Assembly (NCBI GenBank): GCA_003971905.1
Contig: RSEE01000002.1
Coordinates: forward strand, 186,001-250,000
DNA from: Moniliella sp. 'wahieum'
Lineage: Eukaryota > Basidiomycota > Moniliellomycetes > Moniliellales > Moniliellaceae
Direction: 5' to 3'
Length of the DNA stretch: 64,000 nt
The translations under genes were made by a program, and so were the position numbers. Under the pieces are notes generated by a model. It was not told the DNA's origin. It ran no database searches and saw only the letters and a program-made list of their open reading frames with translations. This document shows positions 11,950-23,448 of the stretch, in pieces. How positions within the stretch are numbered: position 1 is the first letter of the stretch; each line of letters opens with the position of its first letter.

Positions 11950-12661
11950 GTCGACGCGGACGACAGGACGACAGGATCGGACGCAGCAGGAGCAGCAGCC
12001 ATGGTGGAGGTGCGGGGGGAAGGCGACACGGGGGGACGCAGTGCTGGTGCTGGGCTGGCGCCGTAGCCAGACGCTAAATGCGCTCAGGCGGAGCCGACGT
12101 CGGGTGGGGCCGGCGAGCGCCTGCGATGCATGATCCATCATCGGTGGCGCAGGGGGCAGCGCTGCGGCAACCCAAGCGGACCTGACATGCATCACAGCAC
12201 ATGCGGGGGGCTGGTGACCCGGTGACGTAAGGCGGCATGCATTGCACCGAGCCCCGAGCAGGTGTCCTCTATCTGGGCTATCCGATGGATGCTGTCTTCC
12301 ACGCGCCGTCCTGCCGACAAGGCATCCACGCCAGGCAGGCGCCAGCCCAACGCAGCCGAGAGCAGCCGAGACAGCCCAGCGGCAGCAGCTCGCTCGTCGT
12401 TGCTGGTCGCTGCTGCCTCGCCTGTCCCTTCCACGCCACGTGGGCTCGCCCGCCTCTGCTTGCTGCCCACCCACACCTCCTCCCCTCGCCATGGCCCACC
12501 GCGCGCCCACCATGCGCGCCGCCACCACTCCGCCGCCCAGGCACCTGTCTCGGGCGCCCAGTCTGGTGCTCCCGACACTGGCCAGCACCGTTGGCAGCGC
12601 CCCCCTCCTCCGCCGCCCTGCACCAGCTCCGGCTCCAGCTCCTGCCCCCGCGGTCACGGCC
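11950..12661. promoter_or_regulatory. Divergent promoter region of the PEX39-like gene and LST8
   Basis: This 0.7-kb stretch lies between two gene starts pointing away from each other, so it must contain both promoters and 5' leaders. The half next to LST8 is C-rich with little G on the plus strand (CTCCGGCTCCAGCTCCTGCC-type sequence), typical of fungal leader sequence. A 389-codon open frame on the minus strand that crosses it is GC-driven and has no coding character. Confidence 0.5.
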
Positions 12662-13865
12662 ATGGCCGATGCCAGTGCCGCCAGGCAGGACACGATGAGT
12701 GTCCTCCTCGCCACGGGGGTACGACCAGTACGTGCGGACGGGTGCAGTCGCTTGCCTTGGCCTACTAATCCCAGGTTGTTGTCTCTCTTTTTCTCAGCAC
12801 CATCCGGTTCTGGAAGCGTGGAGCGGCCTGTGTTCGCGCACGGTGGCCTATGGCGACTCGGCGGTCAACACGTTGACCATCAGTCCCAACAAGCACTGGC
12901 TTGCGGCCGGGGGGTACAAAAAGATCCGCGTCTACGACTGTGCCATCTCTGCCCCACCCGTTCATCGACTGCCGTGGTGAATGCGAATGGAAATGTGAAT
13001 GTGAATATGAATGCGAATGCGGCGCGTTCGACCGGTGACGCGCCCGTGCTTCAAATCCCTGCCACCGACGACGGCAACGTGATGGCGCTGCTGTGGCAGA
13101 TGGACGCTCGTTGGCTCGCCAGTGGCTCGGACGATGGCACGGTCAAGATCTGGGGCATTCGCATGCCCAGCCTCAAACCTACCCGCTCCTACACCACCAC
13201 CGACGGTGGCGTGAACGACTTGGCGATCAACCCCAACCAAGGCGAGATTGTAGCGTGCGACCAAGCTGGCATGATCAAAATTTGGGATTTGGCCAAGAAC
13301 CATTGCACCCACGACATTTCGCCCGTCGACCAGGGCGTTCGGATTCCCATCCGTTCCGTCTCGGTCGCTCTAGATGGCTCGTTTCTCTGCGCGGGCGACG
13401 AGAGGGGAAGTGTATGCGTGTGGAGGCTAAGCCAATCCCAGCCCAGCGCTTCAGCGGACGCATCAGACTTGCCACCAACTACCGTACAACGCAACCGCAA
13501 CCGCAACTGCAACCGCAAGACGAGTTTCAGCTGCAACCCGCTAGCCAGTTCCGTGCCCATGCCGAACGCGAGTTTTTGACCAAGTGCCGGATCAGTCCCG
13601 ATTCCCACTGGCTCGCCACCACCTCGTCCGACAAGACGATCAAGATTTGGAAACGGGGCCGAAGTTTGAGTTTCGGCCGGACAAGGTGCTGGTGGGCCAT
13701 CAACGATGGGTATGGGACGCGGCCTTTAGCGCCGACTCGGCCTACTTGGTCAGCGCCAGTTCCGACAATACCGCCCGCCTGTGGGAATTGGCTTCGGGCG
13801 TCACAGTTCGCCAGTATACGGCGCATCGCGCGCTGGTAGCTGTCTCGCTCAACGATCATCGTTGA
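12662..13865 (+). CDS. LST8, WD40 subunit of TOR complexes
   Basis: Seven WD40 blades can be followed: GYDHTIRFWEAWSG (split by an intron at 12728-12797), [93 protein letters not shown] and [18 protein letters not shown], ending [17 protein letters not shown]. The blade spacing and motifs such as NPNQGEI and [14 protein letters not shown] are specific to Lst8, the obligate partner of TOR kinase in TORC1 and TORC2. Two insertions are unusual: an Asn-rich loop ([13 protein letters not shown], about 12975-13020) between blades 2 and 3, and an Arg/Asn-rich loop ([10 protein letters not shown], about 13492-13520) before blade 6; both come from hexamer repeats. Frame breaks near 12718, 12814, 12960, 13430 and 13660; that at 12814 is one missing G (TGGGAA to TGGAA). 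Confidence 0.92.
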
Positions 13866-14799
13866 TTCTAACTAGTTATACTAGTTACTAGGCACTGCTG
13901 TTCCGGAGGTTCATTCCCCCTGGACCCACCCACGGCCCATCTTCCTCTGATTCTTCCCTCTCGCCCATGTCCTCGCCTTATTGAGGACGACGAATGTCAC
14001 GACCTCGCATACCCTGTACGAGACATGTGCGCCCAGGGGGCTTCCATAGCTGGTGCAAGTGTCAGGTGCCATCATATTGGATAGATACATCACACATGGT
14101 GATCCCCATGGGCCCAGACCAGCTGGACCGGCCGGCAAAACCCGGATGAGAACTGCAACACCTCCAGAGGACAGAAACTCCTACACCATGGATGGGATAT
14201 AAGACAGAATGGCATAAGAGCAGGGGGGGGGGAAGGGAAGGGAAGGGAAAAGAAGGGTGGGGGAATCCAGTAATCGAGAATCAAAGACTACCCCTGGAAC
14301 GAGCGAATGGTACGGGAGAAATGCATCATACAAAGAGAGGGGAACGATGCAACACTGTGCGGGGTGTCTATGATTATCATGACAGGTGACAGGTTCGAGA
14401 GGTTAAGAGGGGTATCAGGGAGAAAGGGAAGGAATGGGTACATGGGTGAGTAAGGGTATGCAGGCATCTCGAAGCTTGATGCAACAGGCGGAACGAGGTC
14501 CTGCGTCCGGCGCGGGCCGAACACGAGAATGGCGCAGGCCCAACGAGACGAGTTGGGTGTATAAACCGGGCAACGGCGGTGCCAAGCCCCCATCATGGGA
14601 TAACTTTGAGAGGAGAGGTGAGCAAAGGGAAGAGGATGTTCCACATAGCCGAGCGAGCTCATGCAGGGATTTTCACGGTGGTGGGCAGGGGTGAAGGAGT
14701 GGGCGTCAATACACAAGGTAAGTGACCCGAGTGCGGTTCGGTCGGGCCAGCAATGGCCACGGAGTGGTTCACTTCCTAGTGGATACGAGAGTGACCTTG
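13866..14799. other. Intergenic between convergent genes
   Basis: LST8 ends at 13865 and the next gene ends near 14800 on the opposite strand, so this is shared 3' flank. It begins with an ACTAGTTATACTAGTTACTAG cluster. A minus-strand open frame continues through it, but its composition changes and it looks like untranslated sequence. Confidence 0.5.
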
Positions 14800-17252
14800 G
14801 CTGTGGGCTGACCTTGGTCTGAGAAGACTGGCTAGGTAAGAGGATCCTTCCGATCGACGGATCAATGGGGAAGGAAGGTCGAGGAGTGAATCGCGAACGC
14901 AGCCGCGACCGCTTCGTGCTGACCGAGGGCGCCAAACTCTCCGGACGAGGAACAGAATGAATGGTGGAATCGTTGGAGGTAGATGTGCCCAAGTTGGCCG
15001 TGTGCAAAGACGGATTATGTTGGTTGCTCTCCTCCTCCGATTCCAGGCCTGACGGAACACGAGGTGGGCGTTGAAGGAGAGAAGCCAACCGTCTCCGCGT
15101 CTGACGTGAGACGCGCGGGAGAGAAGAGGAGTAGGGCGCATGGCTTGTGCCACTCGAACAGGGGGAGAAGAAAGCGTCGTGCTCATCGGCGTCGAGCAGA
15201 CGCTGGCCGAGGGAAATGAGATAAAGTGTCCAAGTCGTTAGTGGAACGGTGCCAATGGGAGGAGTGAGAGGTGGTTCTGGCTCTTTCCTTTTCCAGGGAA
15301 CGTTGATCGCCCTCGGTTTTAGGGCGCCGCTTCATATCATCATGCTCTTCATCGGGATCACCATGGCTTTGGTAACTTCCGGCTGATGAGTACGGTGCAT
15401 AGGACGAGGAACAAGTTCCGTGGGGGTCATCTTCTGCCACCGACGACTGCGATGACCGTCGGGAAATTGGCCGATACCAGGCAGGTGAAGATAGCTGGGG
15501 CAAAGGAGGGTTGAAAGAATGACTCGCGTCAGATTCCTCCGTGTCAAAGGGTGAACCTAACACGGCGTCAGACACCGGCAAAGTGGTCTGTGCGGTTGGA
15601 CTCGACCATCCGGATGGTTGAAGATTGGGGGTCGGAGTGGGCGTCTTGGCCTCAATGTGCGAGGAGGAACTCGCGGCCTGGTTGCGCTCGGCATCCATCC
15701 TCTCATCCGAGTCAGAGCAAATAGACAAATCCGTTAACCGCATAGCATCGGTCCAGTGAGAAGCACGGGGATCGTCATCCTCTTCGGTTGTCCAGGAGCA
15801 TTCAGACAAAGAATGGTGATAGGCAGTGGATCCAGAGACTACATCCTCCTCGGAACAGCCGGGGCCGGAGACGTGCATGGATTGTCCGGTGGTACTCTTG
15901 CGAGAGGAGACGGATGGCGTGGGGGATCCGCATTTGTTGCTCCCGAACCCATTGGGTGTGCGCCCATTCACCCAGTCCTGTGCCCGATAGACGGATGCTC
16001 AGGCGGGGGGGAGCGTATCCGTCCGGTGCATGTAGGTGCACGGCTGAATGCGGCTCCGGGGCGTGCTCGCTGGCTGCGTACTCAACCTCTTCACTTGCGG
16101 CATCCTCCTGGGAGCTGCTCGGGCCAAAGGCGAGCCCAGGCCTTGGATGTCAACACTGTTGGTTTGTTCGAGCATAGCGCATTCTCGCTTTGCATCCGCA
16201 CCCCCAGACCACATGCCTGACGAAGGGAGTCCTTCAAGTGCTTGTCCCCAATTGGGGTGGCCAAATTGTCTGATAGAGGCACACATGAATGCATTAGCAT
16301 ACACAATCGTAACGGGATATAGGATCTAGAGACGCACCTTCATCAATGCAAGCAGCACCTAGTGTAGTGCAAATGCTTGAAATGGCTCCCGCACCAGGCT
16401 CGGGGACGTCGGGTTCGCCCAGACACCCAGCGGGGTGGACGTATAGGCCCACGGCGTGAAGGGTGTTGTTGCAGAGGGCAAATCAATCGGGTCCACTTGC
16501 AGCATACTGTCCCGTTCCCCTCGGCAAGCAAACGACAAAGGCGAAGAAGGTAGGATTCCCTCCGTCGACGGATCGCGCCGCACTTTATTTTCACCCGCCT
16601 CCCGCGTCTGGTTGGACCGGCCAAACAGTTCGTTGAGGAGGGTGGCAGAGCGAAAGCGAACACTCCCACTTTCTTTGTTGGCCTCCATCGAACCACCGTG
16701 AAGGTCAACTGGGCGTTTCGCCGCGTGAGAGTAAGTACTAGCTGATCTAGGCTTGGGCGTAGGACGAGCGGCGGCGGGAGTGCCGGAAGTGGAAGGAGAA
16801 AGAAGCACCAACGAGGCCAATGCTCGCAGAGAGTTGGGTGTCTTAGGGGCTTGGCGTTTGAGCCCGGGCGCGGATCGTCTGTGGTGGGAGCGGGTGGGCG
16901 AGGGGAATGCAGTCTTGGTTGACTGCATGTCGTCCTCAGAACTCAGGCGCTCGGTCGGAGAGCTTTGGGGACCTGGAAAAGCAGTGGGGTCGAAGTACAG
17001 TGGTGCGGCCAACGGCTCCTCAGTCGAAGGGGTGATGACGGCTGAGGACGAAGCGGTTGACCCCGGAGACGAAGGAAGAGTGGGCTGCATGCTGCTCAAC
17101 TTGGCGGATGGAAGCGTCAGAAGGACCTGGCGCCGTTTTTTGCGGGACGAGATGGCGGGCGACGGGAGCTGAGAGTGAGCTGGGGAGGGCGGCGACGCAG
17201 GCGGGGAGGCATTGGACTGAAGAGGGGTGGTGTCGCGGGCGCTGGTGGTCAT
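14800..17252 (-). CDS. Ser/Pro-rich, probably disordered protein of unknown function
   Basis: The start at 17252 (MTTSARDTTPLQSNASPP) opens a frame of nearly 300 codons rich in Ser, Pro and Thr. It includes SSRKKRRQVLLTLPS, a short basic stretch that could act in nuclear targeting, and NSLRALASLVLLSPS, RFRSATLLNELFGRSNQTRE. A second frame (15971-15183) continues with acidic/Ser-rich runs such as TTEEDDDPRASHW and ICSDSDERMDAER, and a third (15180 leftward) has DADEHDAFFSPCSSG and SPQPRSLSYPLGSEP. Composition is consistent across the pieces, which supports one gene with frame errors and perhaps an intron near 16000-16350. I recognise no domain. The C-terminal limit is approximate; the minus-strand frame carries on to 14288 but loses the Ser/Pro character. 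Confidence 0.5.
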
Positions 17253-19672
17253 GCCGAGCGGAGGCGAAAGGGCAGGCGGGTGGGTCGGGGGGGCTGCGCC
17301 ATGGTGGGCCTAGGGAAAGGAGGGGCGAGCTGGAGGAGGGGCAGCAGTCGAGAGCAAAAAAGGGGCGGGCGAGACAAGGGGAGCGGCGGTCTGGAAGGGT
17401 GGGAATGCGGTGGTGGCAGACAGAGGCGGTGGGTTAACTAGGTGGCCGCGCGAAAAACATCGCAACACTAACCGAGGAGCTGACAGGCGAAGGACGTGCA
17501 CGGAGTACTGGCGTGTGGCTTCCCCAGTGTTGTATAAATTTTCTGGCTCGGGTGCGCTTTCGTGTTAGGCTTAGCGCTCAGGCTCAGGCGCAGCCCTCGT
17601 GCTGAGCCCAGACGTGACGCGTGATGCATGATGGTGCTGACGCACTGAACGTACTGATGCACTGATGCCCCCAGGGCGGCTTACCTATCGAGCAGCGGAT
17701 CGGTTGATCTCTGTAGGCTCGTAGGCTCAGTTGAGCGCTTAGTGGGAGCAACAGAGCACGGAGTTGTGCGTGTACCAATCCACATCGCGATCCCCTCGAT
17801 CGGCTTTCTCAGGATCGTGTCAGGCCCCAGCCGAGCGCAGGCGTGCGCAGGCGCAGGCTGGGCCACACGAGGCCCCAGACGACCCATGTGTTGATCGCTG
17901 TCACTCACCGGTCATATTCATCCGTCCATCATCGATCCCATGTCTTCCTCGTACCAAGAGAGATGCCGATACCCTTTGCCTAACGCCCATCACCCTTTTC
18001 AACCGACAGGGCATTGCCCTGCACCAGACAGCCGCTCGTGAGTCGCTACTTGGCGCTTGGCCCTCCTGCGTATGGCTGGCGCCGTGGGATGGCAAATGGA
18101 GGCCCCTGGAAAGCCTGACACCTGCGGGAGGTGGTGCATGGTGAGCCGGTGAGGCCTGAGGCGACGGCAAAAAAAGGCATGGCAGACATGGCCTGCGAAA
18201 CACAACATCGACATACAACTACCGTAAACCGGTTACCATACCGGTACCTAGTAACTGGTCACTACCGTCCACAGCCACTTGAAACCTGTGGGAGGCAGCC
18301 TGGACGAGTCTGGACTTGGACAGCTGTCTGTATGGGCACCGACCTGAGCGGCCTATGGCTTGACGGCCTGACGCGTGATGGATGATCGATGACGGAGCTG
18401 GATTTTGAGTCTCAAAAAGTATCGTGTGCACCTGCATGTGGATGCGCCAGCAGGCGCTAGCTCGTCCTTTTCATGTCCCACCCAGGGGACAGGCCGCCGC
18501 ACTTTTCGTACCTGACGTGGACGCGATGTGTGTTTTGGAATCCGGGGTTCTCGCTCGAGCCGACAAGGGTTTGGCGTTTCCTGTGGAGGGCGAGCAAAGC
18601 ACCCTCGTTTCCAGGGGACATGGGGCAGCCGCTGGCAGCCCAGGGGCAGTCTTGCCTGCCCACACATGTGTCAATGTCAACCCGCTTACCGGGTTCATCG
18701 GCACCGGACCAGCCCAGCAACCCCGAAGCTCGGAAGCCAGACCCTTGCCCCCGCCCCAATATGAGTTCAACAGCTTAACGTTTAACGTTCAATGTCAACT
18801 CCGTACTCAAACACTCGGTACTCGACGTCCAGCCTTTCAACCCTTCCAGCTGGCGGCGACGATGCTGCTGACGCGATGGGGTACGTACAACCACCACCGT
18901 CCCTTCTACTGCGACAGACAAGGGGTACCCGGATGATTTGCTACATCGGTCGTCTTTCAAATTTCACTAGTCACTAGTCACTTGTCTAGTCACTAGTCAC
19001 TAGTCACTAGGTCACTACACACACTATTAGTGGCTAATGGGTAATGGCCAGCACCACCACATAAACATGTCAATCCACCATCTGCGTCATCGCATCATCA
19101 CATGTTCTGGCCTACGATCCTACGACGAGACTGACAATTGCTTTTTGACGTTTCTTCTACCAGCCCGCAGTACAGAAGGCACCGGAATAGCTAGCTGCTC
19201 GAGAATGCTTTTGCCCATTTTACTGACGGCTCCTGATCTACCGGTTACCCCCCGTCGGTTACGCGCGCCTCACACATCAACGTTCAACCAACGTCGATCA
19301 GATCGATCATCATAGCTCTGGGCGAAAGGAGTGTCTAGCCAGCATTCCAGGATCCATACGCCAAAGAGTGAATGGGTGCAACGAATGCATGAAGTTTTAC
19401 TCATCAGCTTAGTTGAAAAGCGTACAAATACAGGTGAATGCGACGGATATATGAGGCACCAAAAGAGGTGGGGAAGGGGGGGGTAGCAGAGGATCATGGT
19501 ACCGGTAACCCGGTAGAGTCATGGATGCGCTTGTGCAGACAGGGGGCAGGCCCAGTGTTGAAAGAGCGGGGGGGGGCGTCCAGTGTTGAAAGGACAGGCA
19601 AGGGACACGACTAAGGAGCAGAAACCGAGATGTCCGACCAAAGGCCTTCAAACCCGAGCAGGTAGGAACCGT
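17253..19672. other. Gene-free intergenic region
   Basis: This 2.4-kb gap lies upstream of the Ser/Pro-rich gene and downstream of adenosylhomocysteinase, both on the minus strand. Open frames at 18424-18936 and 18471-18778 overlap in several phases without any family signal. It contains GGTACC/ACCGGT palindromes near 18230-18250 and a CACTAGT heptamer array at 18965-19016. Confidence 0.6.
18965..19016. repeat. CACTAGT heptamer array
   Basis: Units of CACTAGT start at 18965, 18972, 18991 and 18998, with variant units (CACTTGT, CACTAGG) between and after them. The array is built on the palindrome ACTAGT with a 7-bp period. Confidence 0.95.
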
Positions 19673-20986
19673 TTAGTAGCGGTAGTGGTCCGCCTTGTAA
19701 GGCCCGTCAACGTTCAGGTCGAGGTACTTGGCCTGGGCGTCGGTGAGCTTGGTGAGCTGCACACGCAGCTTAGAAAGGTGCGCCAGGGCAACTTCCTCAT
19801 CGAGCTTCTTGGGAAGCATGTACACCTCGCCCGCCTTGTACTTGCCGTCGGTGTTGTTCTTCCACAGCTCAATCTGAGCAAGGGTCTGGTTGCAGAACGA
19901 GGCACTCATGATGAACGAAGGGTGGCCCGTCGCGCAGCCAAGGTTGACCAGACGGCCCTCGGCCAGGAGAATGACATGGCGGCCCGACTTCATCTCGAAC
20001 CGGTCAACCTGGGGCTTGATGTTGACAACTCCCTTGGCGTTGGCCTTGAGCCAGGCCACGTCAATCTCCACGTCAAAGTGACCAATGTTGCAGACAATCG
20101 CGTCGTCACGCATCGCCTCAAAGTGACGGCCGACGATAATGTCCCGGTTGCCCGTGGTGGTAACAAAGATGTCGGCGTACGACGCGACATTGTCCATCAG
20201 GTCAACCTGGTAGCCAGCCATGGCAGCCTGGAGGGCGTTGATGGGGTCAATCTCGGTAACAATCACACGGCAGCCGTAGCCACGCAGCGACTCGGCGCAG
20301 CCCTTGCCCACGTCACCAAAGCCAGCGACGACGGCCGTCTTGCCGCCGAGCATGACGTCAGTGGCGCGCTTGATGCCATCCACCAGCGACTCACGGCACC
20401 CATAGTAGTTGTCAAACTTGGACTTGGTCACCGAGTCGTTCACATTGATGGCAGGCAGCTTGAGCTCACCCTTGCGCGAGGCAATGTACAGGTGGTGAAC
20501 ACCCGTCGTGGTCTCCTCCGAGAGACCCTTAATGTCCTTGAGGAGCTCGGGGTGCTCGTTGTGCACCTTCCAGGTGAGGTCACCACCATCGTCGAGGATC
20601 ATGTTGAGGGGCTTGCCCGAGGGGAAAACGTCGTTCTTCAGCGTCTGCTCAATGCACCAGTTGTACTCCTCCTCCGTTTCGCCCTTCCAGGCGAAGACAG
20701 GGATGCCAGCAGCAGCAATCGCAGCCGCAGCGTGGTCCTGGGTAGAGAAGATGTTGCAGGACGACCAGGCAACCTCAGCACCAAGAGCGACCAGCGTCTC
20801 GATCAGGACGGCAGTCTGGATGGTCATGTGGAGGCAGCCAGCCACGCGCGCACCCTTGAGGGGCTGGCTCGGGCCGTACTTCTCGCGGAGCTGCATCAGG
20901 CCAGGCATCTCGCCCTCAGCGATGGTGATCTCCTTGCGCCCGAAGGCGGCAAGGGAGATGTCGGCGACCTTGAAGTTGGTGGACAT
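19673..20986 (-). CDS. Adenosylhomocysteinase (S-adenosylhomocysteine hydrolase)
   Basis: An uninterrupted 437-residue protein beginning [20 protein letters not shown] and ending PYKADHYRY, the usual length and termini for the eukaryotic enzyme. It hydrolyses S-adenosylhomocysteine to adenosine and homocysteine, relieving product inhibition of methyltransferases in the cytosol. Visible signatures: [62 protein letters not shown] with the catalytic Asn-Asp and Lys, the NAD-binding [15 protein letters not shown], and [10 protein letters not shown]. The frame stays open upstream of 20986, but MSTNFKV matches the family N-terminus, so I start there. It is the only conserved gene in the window with no frame break, and no intron is needed. 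It shares a short divergent upstream region with the next gene. Confidence 0.98.
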   Translation of the reverse strand: MSTNFKVADISLAAFGRKEITIAEGEMPGLMQLREKYGPSQPLKGARVAGCLHMTIQTAVLIETLVALGAEVAWSSCNIFSTQDHAAAAIAAAGIPVFAWKGETEEEYNWCIEQTLKNDVFPSGKPLNMILDDGGDLTWKVHNEHPELLKDIKGLSEETTTGVHHLYIASRKGELKLPAINVNDSVTKSKFDNYYGCRESLVDGIKRATDVMLGGKTAVVAGFGDVGKGCAESLRGYGCRVIVTEIDPINALQAAMAGYQVDLMDNVASYADIFVTTTGNRDIIVGRHFEAMRDDAIVCNIGHFDVEIDVAWLKANAKGVVNIKPQVDRFEMKSGRHVILLAEGRLVNLGCATGHPSFIMSASFCNQTLAQIELWKNNTDGKYKAGEVYMLPKKLDEEVALAHLSKLRVQLTKLTDAQAKYLDLNVDGPYKADHYRY

Positions 20987-21381
20987 GGCTGTGGTGTGAG
21001 GGAGGGAAAGGCAGAGGAGGAATGGGGTGCGTGGTGGGGAGACGAGAGTGCCCGCGCACGGGACGGGCGGAATATATACGGGGCCTGTTGGCCGGGGCCA
21101 TGGCGGTTTCGGCGGGAAGAAAAATTGACTAGCCGACTGCGGCCACAGGGGCAGTCTGCTGCGGGTTCCGGGGGGTGGGAGCGTGACAGCGCCCAAGCCC
21201 CGCGCCTGCCCCGTGCACCGTGCACACTGACCCTATGCGCCGCAACCTCCACGTGCACACTCGCCCTTTTGGCGTTGAAATTTGAACGGCGAAGGTTGAA
21301 TCTTGCAGATTCTTAGGGGCCATCTTACCTCAGCAGCACCTGCACCTCCGCTTTGGTAACATTTCAGTCCATCCTCCCGCC
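20987..21381. promoter_or_regulatory. Divergent promoter region, adenosylhomocysteinase and unknown ORF
   Basis: Just 395 bp separate the two divergent starts. A TATATA stretch lies at 21071-21078, about 90 bp upstream of the adenosylhomocysteinase start. Towards the plus-strand gene there is GC-rich sequence ending in TTGAAATTTGAACGGCGAAGG. Placement is inferred from gene orientation; no specific factor site is claimed. Confidence 0.5.
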
Positions 21382-22125
21382 ATGGACGCTTGGACATCTC
21401 GCGCCCCCCCCCCTCCTATGCAATCGCCAACCCCACCGACAGGCCTCCGCCAGTCATCCCTCCCGATGGCCTCCACGTCCACCTGCGAGCTGGCCACTGT
21501 CCCCCAATTTGACTGTGTCCTAGTGGGTGCTCGGCCTGTAGTTTCCGACGGAAAAGAGGCGCTACGAGGCGACCGCATTGTGTGCCGCCCCATCGAACGC
21601 ATCTTCCACCGCTGCCTCAACCAGCCCGCCGTCGAGGTTACGCATTTGGTCCACTTTGATGCTGCTGGCCAGCCCCATCTTCCCCCGAGGCCGCTCCCTA
21701 GCAGTATGTTCTACCCTTGCGGCGACATCTTTCTCGCTATACGTCCTGACCTATCACTTCACATGGAGGATGGCAATGAACACAAAAGAAGGAATGCGAT
21801 CGTAACAACAGTGCCCCAAGTTTTGCTCGCCTTGGACGAAGACGACCGGGTACCCCCATATTATGAGTCAGGGTCTTATCGTCTACATGGATCACTGGTC
21901 TCTCTTCCCCCCCGCCCTGTGCTGTTAAGGCTTGGCGACGTCTCGGACTTCCCGGGCAAAGTGCGTTCCATGTCAGCCCAGCGGGACCAAGCCGGCAGAT
22001 GGACGTCATGTCCGGCCACTCTCCCTGCCTTCAGTGTTGTGGGAAGAGATGATGCCGCGGCTACTTTACCAGACAGAGTTCATCTCTTTAGTTTTGACAA
22101 GAGCGCGTTCAGATCTCAGACCTGA
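21382..22125 (+). CDS. Hypothetical protein, 247 codons
   Basis: An uninterrupted frame starting MDAWTSRAPPPPMQ. The first hundred codons look protein-like (CELATVPQFDCVLVGARPV, GDRIVCRPIERIFHRCL, VEVTHLVHFDAAGQPH); the later part is less convincing (VPQVLLALDEDDRVPPYY, DVSDFPGKVRSMSAQ) and may include intron or 3' sequence. I do not recognise a family. The position, divergent from adenosylhomocysteinase with a compact shared promoter, and the early codon choice support a real gene. Confidence 0.45.
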   Translation: MDAWTSRAPPPPMQSPTPPTGLRQSSLPMASTSTCELATVPQFDCVLVGARPVVSDGKEALRGDRIVCRPIERIFHRCLNQPAVEVTHLVHFDAAGQPHLPPRPLPSSMFYPCGDIFLAIRPDLSLHMEDGNEHKRRNAIVTTVPQVLLALDEDDRVPPYYESGSYRLHGSLVSLPPRPVLLRLGDVSDFPGKVRSMSAQRDQAGRWTSCPATLPAFSVVGRDDAAATLPDRVHLFSFDKSAFRSQT

Positions 22126-23191
22126 AATGGGCATGAAGCTCAGTGGGAGGAGAGTAAGCACTGACGCTCTCCGGTATGGGTGCTTTGGCGGCAATTGTCC
22201 CGGTGACGCGAGGATGAACTGATCTGTATATAGCCTTGGTGTTCTCCGATTCGTCGCTGTCTGATGAGGCGTGCCCTGCAAGGCTTCTCGCTCGATGTCT
22301 GAACCACATATGAGATCGCATCAATTTGAGCAGGAACTTGAAGCTTGAAGCTTGACAGCTTGACCCCTGACCGCGGTGATGCGGCAGAGAATCACCTTTC
22401 TCATACACTCGCACGCAGCCAACTGCATCGCTACATCCTGCTTACTCTTGCTGAATGGTAAGGCGTTGCAGGTGACCCAGACGGAACGGGGGGAGGCGTT
22501 TCTCGTTCGTTCGAAACGCCGCGAGGTGTGAAGTGGAGGACGTGCTGGGGAACAGTACTGCACACCACAGATAAGGAAAGGAGGCGCTCGTGTCGAAAGA
22601 GGAGGGTGGGCTAGAGCATCAGGCTGGCTCGGTAGGCCATCAAGCTTCAAGGCTTGAAAAGGGCCCGTGGAGGTCACGCGGAGGGGCTGGCCCGAGCTGC
22701 TGGGTGTGGTGATGACGCCGTGTGGAGCTGCCTCAGGCCGCGCATGCGACCCAAATTAATAAGCCCTACTTTGTGGGGAGGGGTTCGAACCCTAGCAGAC
22801 CCTAGCGCTCGCAGCCGTTACGTCATCCGTTGCTGGCCCCGTGCAGGGGGTGAGCGTGGCCGCTGGGCTCCTGTGCGGATTCGCTGGGCCGACGCACCAG
22901 GGATGGGGGGCCGGGGACCGGGGACCGGTGACCCAGGAGAGCCCGGGCAGTCCGCCGATTGGCCGGCGGACGCCGCAGCGCAGGCCGTCAGGCAGGCTGC
23001 CATCGTTGGGCTGCGCCGCCACCGCCTCCCAGCATGCCCACCCCGTCGCCAGCAGCACGTGGCACCCGACGACGGCTTATCCACCCGCCTGGCCTGCGCC
23101 ACCCTCGACGACCCCACCCCCACCCCCACCCCCGCCCAGCACGCCTACGTTGCGCCCCAGCCGCCGCCGCTCGCGCCCCCGCGGCCCGTCG
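22126..23191. other. Intergenic and probable 5' leader of the Sel1-repeat gene
   Basis: The left part contains an AAGCTTGAAGCTTGACAGCTTG array near 22330-22360. The right part, from about 22850, is C-rich on the plus strand and open in several frames, as expected of a fungal leader, so the start of the next gene could lie as far upstream as 22841. Confidence 0.5.
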
Positions 23192-23414
23192 ATGCCGACA
23201 CAGCCACTCGCTCCACTCGCTCGTTCTCGATCCTGCCCCCTCCCACCCTCCCCCACCCGGCCAGCCAGCGCCTTCTGCTTCCCATCCCCCTGCCCCTCCG
23301 ATCCGTCTCTCCAGCCCGAGCCCTTGAGCATTGCTGATGCCCTGAAGCACCCGTTGCATACCCCCTTGGTCGGCCCCGATGCCCGACCATCGACGCTGGA
23401 CGATGCGTACGACG

Positions 23415-23448
<34 letters not shown>

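Noticed and set aside
11545-12714. 389-codon minus-strand frame across the LST8 promoter
   Set aside because: It includes the middle exon of the PEX39-like gene by chance, but the rest is Arg/Ala/Gly-rich translation of GC-rich leader DNA with no conservation visible.
19583-21316. 577-codon open frame on the plus strand
   Set aside because: It lies exactly antisense to adenosylhomocysteinase and is open only because of that gene's GC-biased codon use; its translation has no family character.
22775-22830. tRNA-like T-loop sequence GGGGTTCGAACCC
   Set aside because: The palindromic TTCGAA gives a partial T arm on either strand, but the stem breaks at the fourth or fifth pair, no matching acceptor strand lies about 65 bases away and no A box was found.
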